Assembly: GCA_008694505.1 (NCBI GenBank)
Contig: VZDJ01007753.1
Coordinates: 16,589,003 to 16,653,002 of the forward strand
Source: Cyanoderma ruficeps
Taxonomy: Eukaryota; Chordata; Aves; Passeriformes; Timaliidae
DNA: 64,000 nucleotides
Reading direction: 5' to 3'
The position numbers were made by a program, and so were the translations under genes. This document shows, in pieces, positions 49,081 through 61,205 of the stretch (within the stretch, counting starts at the first letter, position 1; each line of letters opens with the position of its first letter). The notes under the pieces are model-generated. The model ran no database searches, was not told the DNA's origin, and saw nothing but the letters and a program-made list of their open reading frames with translations.

Positions 49081-49873
49081 CTAGCTAAATCAGATGAGTT
49101 TTTTGCAGCTTTTTCGAAAGTGGCAAAGTGACAGGCACGTGTGAGACTGCCAACTCCCCACTTTTTGTGCCCCATGTAGTTGTTGTGAAATTCAATGATC
49201 CTTATGTCCAAAATGATGCTGTTCCTATGCGCCAAGGGTCTCATTATGAGAGCAAATAAAGGCTTACTCTCTCAAAAATCTCCTGTCCTGCTCAGCTCCA
49301 CTTGGAAAAATTGGTGGATGTGCTCCCTCTACCTTCATTTGTGTTTCTGCACTGCTTGAAAGCCCATGAAGGAGCCCTCAGCATGGTTCTTCAGCATGCC
49401 TTACAGCATGCAGAACATTCCCCTCCAATAGCCACGGTGTGGCCTCTGGAGGACACAACACTGCCCCATGCCTTTGGTGCCTGTGTTGTGCTGCCTGTAC
49501 AACGTGGCCTTCAGGCCTGTGCTATCCTGCACAGATCCCAAACCATACAGAAAACTCAGACAGCTCTTCCTTACAGAGGAGACCACAGGCAGCTCCCACC
49601 CAGGACCTGAGGTAACACCATTTATGTGGCCCTGGCCTTATCAAACAGCGCAGAAAGATATTCCCTTGCAAACACTGTTTCTGTTTGGCTGTAGATACGC
49701 GAAACAGAGCTGTTTCCTTATACAAGAATCTTACAATACCTTAAAAGCCTGAAAGGGGACAATCTCTGCTATGAACCATGTCTGCATGACATGGAGAAAT
49801 GCTTCTTTGCTTCTCAGCATCTAAAGGGATGTAAGATTAGTGTTAGCTCTAATAAACAGCATTTTTAGATACC
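49081..49873. other. Between pseudogene D and the solo LTR: nothing recognised
   Basis: The remaining exon 2 of copy D would be expected at the left end, but only scraps such as CAATGATCC remain. I recognise no other gene or repeat. Confidence 0.4.
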
Positions 49874-50609
49874 TGTCTTGGTTTGGGAAGACAGGTGTCT
49901 GCCAAGGAAAGCTGGAGTTTCCCTTGGAATGGAGAATGTAAATCCTCCCCTTCCAAATTATTATAATTTTGCAATTAAAGGCTTTTCAGGCAAATATTTG
50001 GAAATAACAGTTCTTTACTAGAAATATTAAGAATACAAATGTAGCAGTACAAAAAACCAAACCAACAAAACAAACAAACAAAATCCTAGAAACCCTGACA
50101 GAGTCAGAAATAAAACCTGACACCCTGTTGGTCAGGGTGTTGGAAGTAGGCCAAAGTGAGCCCTCCTGGAGTGGCAGATGTAGTTCTGTTAAAGTAGAGA
50201 TGGTCCTATACAAAAGGGTCCAGTAATGATGAGATGGGTACAGTCTTCCTTCGGGAATCCAGTGGAAAACCAGATACCTGATGATCCTGAGTCTCTGTTT
50301 TTATTTAGGTAGGAACGGTTTGGCTCCCCCCACTGGGTGGAGTATCTCACAATGGGATGATGTAGTAGTGTGTCATGTCACTGGTGAGCCTTAATGGCCC
50401 ATTAACAGAAGATATCCCTTTGGAGGGTGGACATGTTGTGGGAGAGATAAGGAGCAATGTTCCACCCAGTTTTAACAGCTGGCCCATTATCAGAAGGCAC
50501 CCACCCCTCCCTCCTGGAGTTACAAGAGATAAAGAAAAAAACCTCCCCAACCGGTTTCAACAGATGGAATAGAATAAACATTTTTTTTTTGGTTACATAA
50601 CCCAAGACA
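49874..50609 (+). mobile_element. Solo LTR of a passerine endogenous retrovirus (ERVL-like)
   Basis: The 736-bp element starts TGTCTTGGTTTGGGAAGACA and ends AACCCAAGACA, a good terminal inverted repeat with TG...CA ends. The order of internal blocks (GACACCCTGTTGGTCAGGGT, GGAGTATCTCACAATGGGAT, AATGGCCCATTAACAGAAGA) matches my memory of a common passerine LTR family. AATAAA at 50573-50578 fits + orientation. Flanks ATACC (left) and ACACC (right) could be a 5-bp target duplication with one mutation, as for ERVL. No gag, pol or env sequence accompanies it. Confidence 0.8.
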
Positions 50610-52375
50610 ACACCTTACAAAATATGAGTGCTTTTCATACTGGGATCATAATGAACCACCACCCTCTAGTTCAAAAATTTTGGTACACTCTGCAGGTTTC
50701 AGTGAGAAATACCTTCTTGCAGAAAGAACAATGAAAAAGAGAAACTCGGTGCCAAGCTAGCCCTTCATAAATCTGTGAAGAGTACATGTAAGGTGTCTAG
50801 CCCAGGCATGTTTCCCCAAAATTAAAAGCTGAGGAGGAATTACCCAAATGCCCCACCCCAGTAGAAGAGTCCAGGGAAAGGAAAAGCTAAGGAGATTCTA
50901 TGCCGTCTTTAGTTGTTATTAAAGTGCTCAAACAGACATGGGGATGCTTGCAGCCATCACAGAAAGGGCTGCATGAGCTCCTGGTGCAGCTCTGCACCAC
51001 AGCCCCAAGCAGCAATGCTGCAGTGCTGGCGCCTGTAGTTGCACATAGAGCACAGAGCAGCCGAGGAAGGGCACCACTGAGGCATGAGATATTTACCAGG
51101 GATGTAAATGGTGGGCCAAGGATGGCTGACATTCTGGTGAGGATGAACAGACAGAGGGGTCAGAGGATGAGTGTGGCAGCTGCATTTCTGTCCAGTCACT
51201 AGTGCTTCACAGAGCCAAGAGGCCTCAAGGGCACCTCAGCATGTTCTTGTGCAGTTCAATTTTACATAGTCCAACTTTCAATATTTAGCAAAAGCATACA
51301 GGCAAAAGAGCAAGGAAAGGGTGGCACTGTTGCAAGTATGGGATCTGAGAGAACATAGTTCACACTTAAATTCCAAACAGTTAGGAGTGCAGGGGTGTCA
51401 TCTTGCAAAACATGAATAACCTAACAGCTCAGAGGAGTACAGGGTAATGCACCCTGCTCACTGAGAGTATAACTTCAGGAGGCTTTAAAGACAGAATATC
51501 TCTCACCTGCTAACTGGTATGATAAAATAGCATTGTGGAAAAATGTTTCAGAGGTTTGCCAGTATTTATGGGAACTGACCACACAGCCAGGCATGTATTC
51601 GTGTAACTTGATAGGTCCTAAAATGAAACTATTTTCACCTAGCACAATAAACCCCTCAAACATATTGTAGGGTGCCCCACTTGCCTTGAAAGGACCAGTA
51701 ATTTCATTGCTAGGGGATGCTGTGGGGAAACCAGTGGGGGAGGATATTTTATTTCTACTATTGGACTGAAAAGGAAGCAGGTGAGCCTGAAGCATTTCAG
51801 ATGCAGCAGATCATGTTTGCCTGAGAAAATCTTACTGTAATCATTCAGTAAGGGCATGGCCACATAGGTGGGTGTAATTGCTCAAACTGAGTAGGAGCTG
51901 CCTGCAGGCCCCACTTTTAGGAAAAGTAAACATGTGACCAAGGGATCTTTACACCACACCATGGGCCTGAAGGCCACACCATATATGCAGCATAGCACAG
52001 CAAAGGCACGCAGAACGGTGACCATCACCAAATATGCCTATGAACAGTATTTCCTGCAGCTGAGCAGGCTGCTTTTAAAATACTGTGAAAACATGATGAT
52101 GACTTACAAGATGGCAAGAAAGTTCACAACCTTCCTCAAGTTACTTAGGGTGTAGTAAGATGGCTGGTGAAAAGATGACCAATTCTCTTCTCTAGGCACT
52201 CAGCCATGCAGAATTGCTCCTAGAGCAAATACTTAGTTTAATCGGAACATTTGATTTCTCTACCCATGACATAGACCTTCTACTCCCAGATGAGATGCTG
52301 AGACCTGAACCACTGATTCATATCTAGCAGGTGTAAGGAAAGACCAAGACAGAACATTTTTTAAACAAGTGTGCG
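50610..52375. other. Between the LTR and RIOX1: nothing recognised
   Basis: No exon, repeat or promoter that I can identify. Several short open frames have no family resemblance. Confidence 0.4.
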
Positions 52376-52381
52376 TTTATT
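52376..52381 (-). terminator. RIOX1: AATAAA polyadenylation signal of RIOX1
   Basis: TTTATT on the + strand is AATAAA on the - strand, 17 bases after the RIOX1 stop codon (52399-52401). It is followed in the transcript direction by G/T-containing sequence. It implies a 3' UTR of only some tens of bases. Confidence 0.65.
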
Positions 52382-52398
52382 TTGTGAAAAAATAAGAG

Positions 52399-54123
52399 TT
52401 AGACTTGTACCAGAGGCTTCTTCGTAGTCAGAATACCCTTCTCAAACAAAAGTGTAGCTAGAGAAATCTTTTCCTCCAAGGTTTCACATGGAAGGTTATC
52501 CACAGTGACGTGATTTGGATAGGAAGACAGGAGAAATTCAATACTGTCTGTATACTCGGGGTCTAGCTCAAGGAACTTGGGTTCTTCCTTATGATACACT
52601 CTTGAGTTTTCTGTAGTGTAGTACAACATCACACCTGCTTCTTCATTACACAGTCTAACGATGCCATGACGGAGCAGGCGTACTTCGGTGTCTTTTGTTA
52701 TCAGGATATCAACATCGCAGGGGCCTCCATTTTGCCACCGGGCCGGAAAGCCATAGACACTCTGAGCCTTTTCACTTTGCGTGAGCACCGGAGGGAGACA
52801 GTCATGAAGAAACGACTTGGCTCTCTGATCCACAGCAGCATCGATGGGTGCGTAGTCAACGAGTTTCTTTATCAGGCTCTGCACCTTCTCCACAAAGGCC
52901 GTTCGCCGAGCATCCACCGTGTCTGAGTTAGCAACTCCCATATACTGCAGGTAGTCCATGGGAAGCCCTCGTCGGTACTCCACATCTTCCTCCAGGGCCA
53001 TCTGCAGCGCAGCTGGGATGAGCTTCTCCAGAAAGTCCCCCCACGAATTCCTCTGGTAGGAAGACACAGTGATGTGGAGCGAATGCGCATCAGGGAGACA
53101 ATCACCCTGGTGGATAAAGCCACGGGGGAAGTACAGCAGGTCTCCGGCCTCCAGCACTGTCTCCAGCACAGGCTCGCCAAGTTCAGCCTGCGTGAGGTTT
53201 GCACTGGAGAACTGGGGCAGCACCTCAGCATCTGTTCGGGGCCTGTACACACGCCAGTGCTTCTTCCCCTCCAGCTGCAGCACGAAGGCTTCGATGTCAT
53301 CATAGTGGGGGGCAAAGCCCTGGGTACCCGGGGGCGTGAGGTAGGTGTTCGCCCCTGCCATGCTGCCAAATTGCTCCTGCAGGATGGACAGGAAGTTCCA
53401 GACGGTGGAGGAGAAGGCCTGCGGGCAGAGGAGGCGCAGGGAGCAGCCGTTCTGGTAGAAGTCCCACACGACAGCGGGCAGGGCTCTGCCGGAGGGGTTG
53501 TGCGTCTCCCGCATTCCCTCGGCATAGCTGGTCACATCTAGGTGGGTGCCGAAGTGAACCTCTCCTCCTCGCAGGGCGGCGTCGAAGTCGGCCGTGGAGA
53601 ACAGCCCCGCGTAGTAGCCGGGGTCACCCCGCCGCACCAGCAGCGGCGCCCGCTCCCAGTGCCGCCCCAGGAACTCCGCCGGCGCCACCGGGGCCAGCAG
53701 CCAGCGGAAGAGCTCGGCCGCCCGTTGCCGGCTGTCCTCCAGCCGCGCCAGCCGTCGCAGCAGCCCGGACACACCGCCGCCGTCTTCCCCCGCCGGCCGC
53801 GGGCCGCCCGCCATCGCCTTGGGGCCGTCCCGGGGTTTCGGGTCAGGCGCGGCGGCGGCCGCCTGGGGCTGAGGATCCGCGGGGGCCTCCACGGGGAGCT
53901 CCACGCGGCTCGGGGGCGCGGCGGGCGGCGGCGCCTCCGGCTCCGAGCCGCCGCCTCTCGCCCGGCCGCCCCTCAGGCGGGCCTTGGCCCGCTTGCGACC
54001 CGCGGGCAGCGGGGTCCCGCGGCGGCGCCTCTCCATCCGCCCGGGCCCCGCCACCCGGCGGTACACGGCGAGTGCCGAGAGCCGGCCCAGCTCCTGCTGC
54101 TGCTCCGCCGCCATGGCCGCCAT
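52399..54123 (-). CDS. RIOX1: RIOX1 (NO66), JmjC ribosomal oxygenase, single exon
   Basis: RIOX1 is a nucleolar Fe(II)/2-oxoglutarate oxygenase that hydroxylates a histidine of ribosomal protein uL2 (RPL8); histone H3 demethylation has also been reported. The intronless frame gives 574 residues from the Met at 54123. The JmjC iron ligands are visible: His273 and Asp275 in [17 protein letters not shown] and His338 in FPRGFIHQ. Each lies 67 positions before human His340, Asp342 and His405. The dimerisation and winged-helix parts follow to the C-terminus (TTKKPLVQV). The frame stays open 122 codons further upstream. I chose 54123 because the family begins with a basic, low-complexity N-terminus ([25 protein letters not shown]) and the Met has a G at -3 and +4. 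Met4 (54114) is an equal alternative. Human is 641 residues, and the low-complexity part is shorter here. Confidence 0.95.
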   Translation of the reverse strand: MAAMAAEQQQELGRLSALAVYRRVAGPGRMERRRRGTPLPAGRKRAKARLRGGRARGGGSEPEAPPPAAPPSRVELPVEAPADPQPQAAAAAPDPKPRDGPKAMAGGPRPAGEDGGGVSGLLRRLARLEDSRQRAAELFRWLLAPVAPAEFLGRHWERAPLLVRRGDPGYYAGLFSTADFDAALRGGEVHFGTHLDVTSYAEGMRETHNPSGRALPAVVWDFYQNGCSLRLLCPQAFSSTVWNFLSILQEQFGSMAGANTYLTPPGTQGFAPHYDDIEAFVLQLEGKKHWRVYRPRTDAEVLPQFSSANLTQAELGEPVLETVLEAGDLLYFPRGFIHQGDCLPDAHSLHITVSSYQRNSWGDFLEKLIPAALQMALEEDVEYRRGLPMDYLQYMGVANSDTVDARRTAFVEKVQSLIKKLVDYAPIDAAVDQRAKSFLHDCLPPVLTQSEKAQSVYGFPARWQNGGPCDVDILITKDTEVRLLRHGIVRLCNEEAGVMLYYTTENSRVYHKEEPKFLELDPEYTDSIEFLLSSYPNHVTVDNLPCETLEEKISLATLLFEKGILTTKKPLVQV

Positions 54124-54300
54124 GCCCCGCCCCGCCGCTTCCGCCGGGAGCGCCCCGGGCACGGGATGGAGCCCGCGCGCCTGCCGCCGGAAGGACGTGT
54201 TCCCGGGGTGCCGGTGTGTGGTGTACAGAATGTCTTGTCTTGTGTCATCACCGCCGCTTAAAATGTGCTGGCCGTATTTGCTTCCCCCGCCCCGCAGAAG
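53500..54300 (-). promoter_or_regulatory. RIOX1: CpG island over the 5' end of RIOX1
   Basis: The first 200 codons and about 180 bp before the ATG are CpG-dense, as expected for a housekeeping promoter. Sequence beyond 54300 returns to AT-rich. No specific promoter element was identified. Confidence 0.6.
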
Positions 54301-57300
54301 AAAAGGAGAGGCGATTCCCCTTGGCACGATGCAGGCAGGTCTGTTCCGTGGCTGGGAAGCTTCGTTCTGGAAGTATGCTCTAAGCACGTTCAGAAAGTTA
54401 TTTTTTTTTTCTGAAGGCGAACCGTAAGGATATACTTTAAGACAGCCTGGAATCACTTTGCAACTTAATGAGGCGGGATGAGGTAACACTTACTTCATAA
54501 GGTCGTGTTGCACAAGAAATAGAAACCCAAATTGAGTGGAGCCAATTCTTGTGTGCCAAACCTGCTGCCCTTTTCTTTGCTTCTGATGGTGATGGCAACT
54601 GAAAGGCTATGTCATCTCAGAAGGATACCCAAAACCCAAAAGACTCATGTCACACAGTGGGGTTTTTTTGTTTGTTTTGGTTTTGTTTTGTTTTCCAAAT
54701 CCACTTGCTGTCTAATAACCTGGGCAGACCTTTGTTTCCTCCCCATTTCTCTCCGAGGCCTGAGGCTTGCCAGAACGCCAGCGTTAGTGGTGCTGCGCAG
54801 CCGGAGGGCTGCTCTGCACTTTCAGAGGCTGCAGCTTCAGCATAGGAAGCTTTGCTGGAGGGGTAGAACAAAACTGCTTGAGGCAAAGGTGAAAAACTGT
54901 AGGGGTTTGTATTGCCAGACTGTTTCTGATCAAGAACAAGCTTCAGTTGGAGAAATTCACTATGCAGTACTTTTGTCAGAAGAATCTTTGATGAACTGCA
55001 GTAATTCATGGGAATGAATTTTGCATGAGAATTTCATCTCCAGAGGCTGCTGTGAGTCTAAAGCATTTAACTGCAGCAATTACTCAAGTATGCTCAGGAA
55101 GCCTCTGGTTCACAGGGTGTTATTAACCTCTCACAGATACGAATATCAACTGCACACAATATGTTAAACAGCTAACATTCACAAGGAATGTGCAGATTTG
55201 CCGTGTGGGCTGCTTAGTGTATCAGGCCTGGAATATAAAGCTGAAAAGAGAATTTTCACCTTTTGCCAGGTTCAACCCAGACTTACATTTCAATTTTATC
55301 ACAATTCAGGAGCAGAAATCAGTTAGGCCTAATGAGGATAAGTTCAGCTGTTAAGTCTCAATTCTAGAATAGATGCAGGTATCTTAAAGGTTTAAGGTTG
55401 TTAGAATTCCCTTAAAAACAACATAAATCAGTCTCAGAGAACACCAGTGTGCTCTAAGCAATGAAGGCATTTTTTTGTATATGTGCAAGAACAACTATTT
55501 TAATTTTGGAGGTGTTTTCCTAACGCAGTTCTTAGGGCACAGCCTTCGCAGCCAAAGCTGCGTGAAGAACAACGGCAGTAGAAGACTGTCCTGTTTGTGC
55601 CACGATGGTTTTAGTTAATGGAGACGGATTTTAGGCACTTCAGCCTCCGATTTGACGCCAGGACCGTTTCCGACCTGGCCAGCAGGTGGCAGAGGCCGAC
55701 CAGCGCTCTGCGCCCCGGCTCCGGGAAACGCGCCCAGGGACACCGCATCTGCCTGGCAAGGTGACCCGCCCGGTGGGCTTTACAGCGCCAGCAGCCTGTG
55801 CGTGCACGTCTACACTGGAAGAGAAGGGCGAACTCTATTTCAATCCACTCTTTGTTTCCCCAAGGTTAAGCCCTGCTTACCAGAATAATCTTATCTGCTG
55901 AAACCATTTCAACAGAACTGGACCCTTAACAAAATCGAGATGCAAGCGCTTGAAATATGGTAAAAGTTAGGCCATTGTAGGCTTTAATTATATGTAAACA
56001 TGGCTAAACAGGCTTGGGAGGGGGAAGACTTGAAAAACCTGGGCGTCTGGATTGTTATTTGTGTTACTGCTTGATTTACTGGAGTGCAACTGATCCTTCT
56101 GAGAAGAAGTCAGGGGCTGTGCACAGAGCCTCACCTGAGTTACACCAGGATATCAGCAGCAAAACTGTTCTGGATGTTTACCAGTACAGGGGGTTCAAAG
56201 TCTCATTTGAGGGCCCCGATCTTCATAGGGATGTCACTTTCTACTGCTGAGAGGCAGTTGACTGACATTGGATTTTTTTGATGTATAACAGTCTCTGAGC
56301 GAAGTGGAAAATAAGAGTGGTTAAATCTCTAGAACAAGAAAACATTTCTATCGACAATTTAGTGTCTCTAATAATAAATGCTTTCAAGAATAAAGAATAT
56401 TGCTATTTTTCTGCGCCACACAAAAAAGGTTTTGACGTAGGGCAAAAAAAAGAGAGCTTCACTATCACTTACAGAGTACTCAGATGGTTGTTCAGGAGTA
56501 GCCACAAGGTTTACATGCTGTTTGCATAGATTGTCCAGTATTTCAAGGGAATTTGTTTCAAGAAATAAGTGTCATGTACAGCTCTTTAAATAAACAAAAG
56601 GAAAGTAATACAGATCTCTGAATGATTAGGTGATCCCTAGCTGCTGCTTACACAGACAGAGTAGCAACTGGAGACTCAATTAAATTTCTTAATTAGAATT
56701 TAGCACAAAGTTACTTGGATTTTATGAACATATAAGCTGCATTGCCAAGAGCCACGTGTTTTATTTAAGAGGAGATATAAATGTGGTGAGTACAACCTAT
56801 TAGAGAGTCACAAGTGACTTCAAAAGAAGTAAGTAAATGGAAGAGATGTAGGGTTCATTTGATATTTTAACCTTATGCCATTCAAATAATGGAAATCTCA
56901 AATTTAAAGAGCAGTTTGGGTAAGGCCTGATCCTGCAAAGCTGTGAGTAGCCTTCACTGATGAGTGGAAAGGGCAAAATTCATTGCGATTTGCTGTGTAT
57001 TGGATACTTAGTTGTTCACCACCATGCAAACTTTGTGTTCCTGGCAAACCATTAACGTAAACCAGTCAGTTTTAGAAAGTTAAGCTCAGCTTAATAATTT
57101 TTCTCATTATTACTTTGCTGGTGATCTTCCTTTTGCACCATCAGTTTTGTTCTCATGCCAAAACTTACACCTAGTAAGGATAAAGAGCATTTCAAGCCTT
57201 CACTAACAGGTTTGCTTAGCTGACAATCCTTCTCATACAGCCTAGAAGGACATCTCATACATCACTGGAAGGACACTGGGTTGGATTGTGAAGCCTGCTC

Positions 57301-60300
57301 CTCGTCGTGAAAGCTATGAAGTTCACTGCCAGATAACAAGACTGAAAGCTAATTCAGGAACTGTTTCTCAAGAGCTATCCTCTGGCCTCCCTCATCAGAA
57401 TGAATGCACTCACTCACTGAAGCATCTTTTGGCAGCGGCTTTGGCCTTCCTCCAGCTGTTTCTCTCTTCTCAGGGATTTTCTTATTCAGTGAGTGGTTGT
57501 GGTCTTTAATCCTGGTTATCTTGTACAAGGAGCCCCCCTGAGAAAAGAAGCTTTCCCTGCCATGGAACAGCCAAATTAAAGCACATTTGTAAAAATCATA
57601 ATTAGAAGGTCCTGTCCTCCCTATGAAATTATCTTTTTGGAGGGATTTGGAAGCACAGACATTTTCTTTTGTACCATGTGACACTAGAGCAGATACATTG
57701 GAATTAAAGCTGAATTAAAATGATGTATTTAAGTGGGACTCTTGACTGAGTTTACTCACCCCCTTGACTGGGCATGTGTACTTTTAAATTTTGAAATAAT
57801 TTTATGAGGGGTCTTGTGCTCTTATTAGATGCCATCTAGCATTTGGTAGCATTGACCAGATACCATCTGCAGTGACTCCATAGGCAGTGATTAAATACAA
57901 AGCTCCAGACTTCAAGGCTCCAGCAGAAGGAGAGAAATAAATGGCCATGAGGAGAAAATCTCCATCCTAAAATGAAGGCAAAGAGAACCTGAATGAAATA
58001 TTTGTCCTGTGGGATTAATCACATATAAAGAACCAAGGTAGAAAATACAATCAAACTCTTCCTGCATAAACTACATATATTGTGCTAGAGAATGTCCTTT
58101 TGATATGCACAGACCATGGCTCTTGACATGTTTGGCTGATGCTTTTCCATGGGAGACAGGTTTTAAAGGTTTCTTGCTCTTCATATCCTTTCTGTACTAA
58201 TGATGACAACTGCATAGCTTTGCTCATGAAATACATTTCTGCCCACTATTTCAAGATTAACATACAGCTGCGTTAACATAAGGGCAGCACTATTCAACAT
58301 TTGCTTCTCCTGTGAAGTTCTAGTCAGAAGCCTTGCAAAAAGACCTTACCTTTTGTTTCCTATAGTGAAGTTTTTCTGAAGTACTCTGAAATTGCTTGCT
58401 CACCTCAGATGCAGAACCACCAAGATGAAAATACTATGCAAACAGAATGCCTTGGTTTAGCAACCATATTGGTTCAGATCTGCTCAGAGCGTGACAGGAG
58501 AAAGAAATAAGTACTTGTTTATTTGCTTCTCACAGTAGATATGTGTTGCTACTAGCCAATATAGCACCTTATAGAAGTATTTTTGGACATTTCCAGTGCT
58601 CATCCACACACACAAGCTCCTATTGTTTTATATATATTGCCAAAAAAGATGGAATTCCTCTTGGTGTGCATAAAAATGCATATGTGGTAGTATTTATACT
58701 GGTATGGCTTGTTCCTAGAAGGGATAATATGGTGTGATTAGAGAAGGGAGATTTAATCACTGACATTATTTTAGATAACCAATAGGGAAGAACGATGTTA
58801 AGCCTCCGGATATCTGCAGTGGGGATAAAGGAGTTTGCATTTTCATGAATGTGTGTATGATATATTCTCAGGTCCTTAGGGAATAGCGTACTCTCCTGGT
58901 GTCCCACTGAGTCCAGGAAAGATCTTGGCTAGAAAGGCACAGCTGACAGGAGTCAATGGGCATGACAGGAGCAGGACATGCTCAAGTCCATTAATCCTGT
59001 GTGTTACACAGGGAGCCCTGTTCCCAGGCCTAAAGAAAAAGTGATAAGGCAAATTTGGTTTGGTTTCTTGTGAACGCTATGAAGTATCTTCCAATTCTTT
59101 GTTATCCATGAGGATCAAAGCATTTGAAGCATTGCTTCCAGTATCAGACCTTGGAGAAGTAATTTCCCCCGGTCCCATGGAAATGCTGTGGGAAGACTGA
59201 GTACACAGAACATGCCTTGGACCCGCATCACAGCACTGTGAATGTGCAGCTTGCTATGCTGGATGCTCAGCGTGTCCAGCTAAGTGACTTTTGGGGTCAT
59301 CTTCCTTTCCTTTCCCACCACAGCTCGCTCTCCCTTCAGTCACCAACAACCATATGGGGGAGGTCAAGTTATCAGCTGAGCAGAGAAGCAGTAATGGCAA
59401 CAAATGAATTTAGCTATCTAATAAATATTTGTAAAAGCTATAAATAGCTGAAGCATACATTAGATTTTATTTATAATAGCATGTTCTGGCCTTTTCCTTT
59501 GTACTTTTCATTTGGAAGTAGACCTCCTCAATAATATGGGAATTGTTCATTTGGAATTAAGTTTTCGTAAGAAATTAAGGGCACCATGTTTTACAAAAAT
59601 TTCTGTCAGAAATCTAGGGACCGTGACTAAGATGAAGTGTTGCACTGAAGGTACTGGGAATGCAGTATTTTAAGTGTTGTGTTAAGTCAGGAATGTTTTC
59701 ATAAAATCAGAAGAAAACTTAGGACTGGGAGAAATGTCTTATCCTCTAATAATTTTTGAATATTTGAGAGGGAAGGCATCTCTCTGCCTTGATTTTGCTT
59801 TCCTTGGAAAGCAAAGGGATATGCAAAAAGATGTAGGGAGAACCCCTGCATCTTCTCAGTTTAATTTATGAACAAGGGCTGACTTAGGGGTCAGAGCATC
59901 AGTCTGAAACTCAGAGTCAGTGTCATACTCATATTTCTGCCTGAGCAGTTCCTATGTAAACTTGGGAAATGATTTTGCACATGATGCTCTGAAATTCCCA
60001 GTGATTTCAGTTGCTTTGTTTTCTGGATGTTTGCCATCTAGCATTATGGCCCACGTTCTTTGTTGCTCTGTTTCTTTGCTTGATTCAGAAACAAAGAGGA
60101 ATAAAGGGGGATGGTGTATGCAGGGAGAATATAATAATGCACAGAAACATAATGTAATCTTTGCATTTCAATTACCTTCCATTTTTTTTTTCAGCTGAAT
60201 GCACCAGGAACTGTTCTGGCTTGCATTTTGGATGAAGCAGCTGCTTGAAAGTCTGGTGAGAGGAGGCAGCTGTTGGAAATACGCATTCCGGTTATCGCGT

Positions 60301-60600
60301 TCAGGCCAAGCCCCGTATGTGCAGTCGCAAGGGTGCTGCTCCCACAGGATTCCCCCGGGTAACTTCCCTTTGAAGCGCAGCCTCCCTGCTGAATTCAGCA
60401 TCTGGTACTGTCTCCACATCGAAAATGGAGGCATGCTAGTGTTTTCTTGGGCCGAAGGAAGGATATCCCGACAATACTGTGGTTCTCAGAAAGTCTCGGT
60501 CGTGGAGGTTAAAGGAGCCTGCTGGCGTTTTTCCTGCAAGCCTGGTCTCTGGTTGATGTAGAGCTTCACGGTTTCTGGAGACCTGGCATTAGCAGCACGT
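54301..60600. other. Between RIOX1 and the NUMB-side CpG island: no gene recognised
   Basis: This 6.3-kb stretch has only short frames without family resemblance. In human HEATR4 lies in this interval; none of its HEAT repeats was recognised here. A CpG-containing patch at 55640-55800 has no open frame of interest. A 120-codon frame at 60199-60561 looks accidental. Confidence 0.4.
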
Positions 60601-60928
60601 CTCACTGCAGCCCCCAGGGAAGGTGTCAGTCACCACATGTGGTTTATCGGGGGGAAAACCAAGGTGGCACCGGGGTTGCGGGAACCCTCCTTCTGGTGCC
60701 ACCAGCGCCGCAGCCGTGAGGAGACAAGAACTACGGCTGAACCGAACCAGAGACGGGCGGTGGAAGGCGCATCCCCCCTTGGCGGATCATCGCGACGCCA
60801 GCCGAAGGGTCCCCGAGAGCCAGGCGGGTCGGGGCCCCGGCCCCGGCAGCGGCCGCCGCCTTCCCGCCGCGCCGCGCAACCGAGCCCCGGAGAGGGCGGG
60901 CTCAGCGCCGCAGTGGCACCTAGGGCAG

Positions 60929-61114
60929 CCAATCCTGGCACGCTGTTCCCACCGCGTCAGCCAATCAGAACCAACAGCGAGAGATTGGGGGCGCCAAAGC
61001 CCCGCCGTGAATAGAACACCCGGGACCTGCGGGGCGGGGATGGGCGGGCCCGGGCCTCTGACGGGCGGCTCCTCACGCCAATCCGAAGGCCGGACTTCGG
61101 GGCGCCTGGCCAAT
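60929..61114 (+). promoter_or_regulatory. Four CCAAT boxes in two pairs 32 bp apart
   Basis: CCAAT occurs at 60929-60933, 60961-60965, 61078-61082 and 61110-61114, all on the + strand. The spacing is 32, 117 and 32 bp. Contexts such as AGCCAATCAGAA and GGCCAATGGGG fit NF-Y. They lie just left of the assembly gap. Confidence 0.75.
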
Positions 61115-61135
61115 GGGGCGCCGGGGTAGGCGTGG

Positions 61136-61205
61136 NNNNNNNNNNNNNNNNNNNNNNNNNNNNNNNNNNNNNNNNNNNNNNNNNNNNNNNNNNNNNNNNN
61201 NNNNN
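61136..61205. other. Assembly gap (70 N)
   Basis: Seventy consecutive N inside the CpG island; its left flank is GGGTAGGCGTGG and its right flank CCGCGGGGCGCGGG. GC-rich sequence is the likely cause. Exon 1 of the neighbouring gene may be partly hidden here. Confidence 0.99.

Noticed and set aside
53542..54261. 239-codon + strand frame antisense to RIOX1
   Set aside because: Shadow of the GC-rich RIOX1 N-terminal coding region; no start context or family resemblance.
54124..54489. N-terminal extension of RIOX1 to an upstream Met at 54489
   Set aside because: Residues encoded upstream of 54123 lack the basic character of the family's N-terminus and would lie in the probable 5' UTR; the internal Met has a better start context.
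60199..60561. 120-codon + strand frame left of the CpG island
   Set aside because: Preceded by a pyrimidine tract and AG, so exon-like at first sight, but the protein is Cys/Trp-rich with no known similarity.
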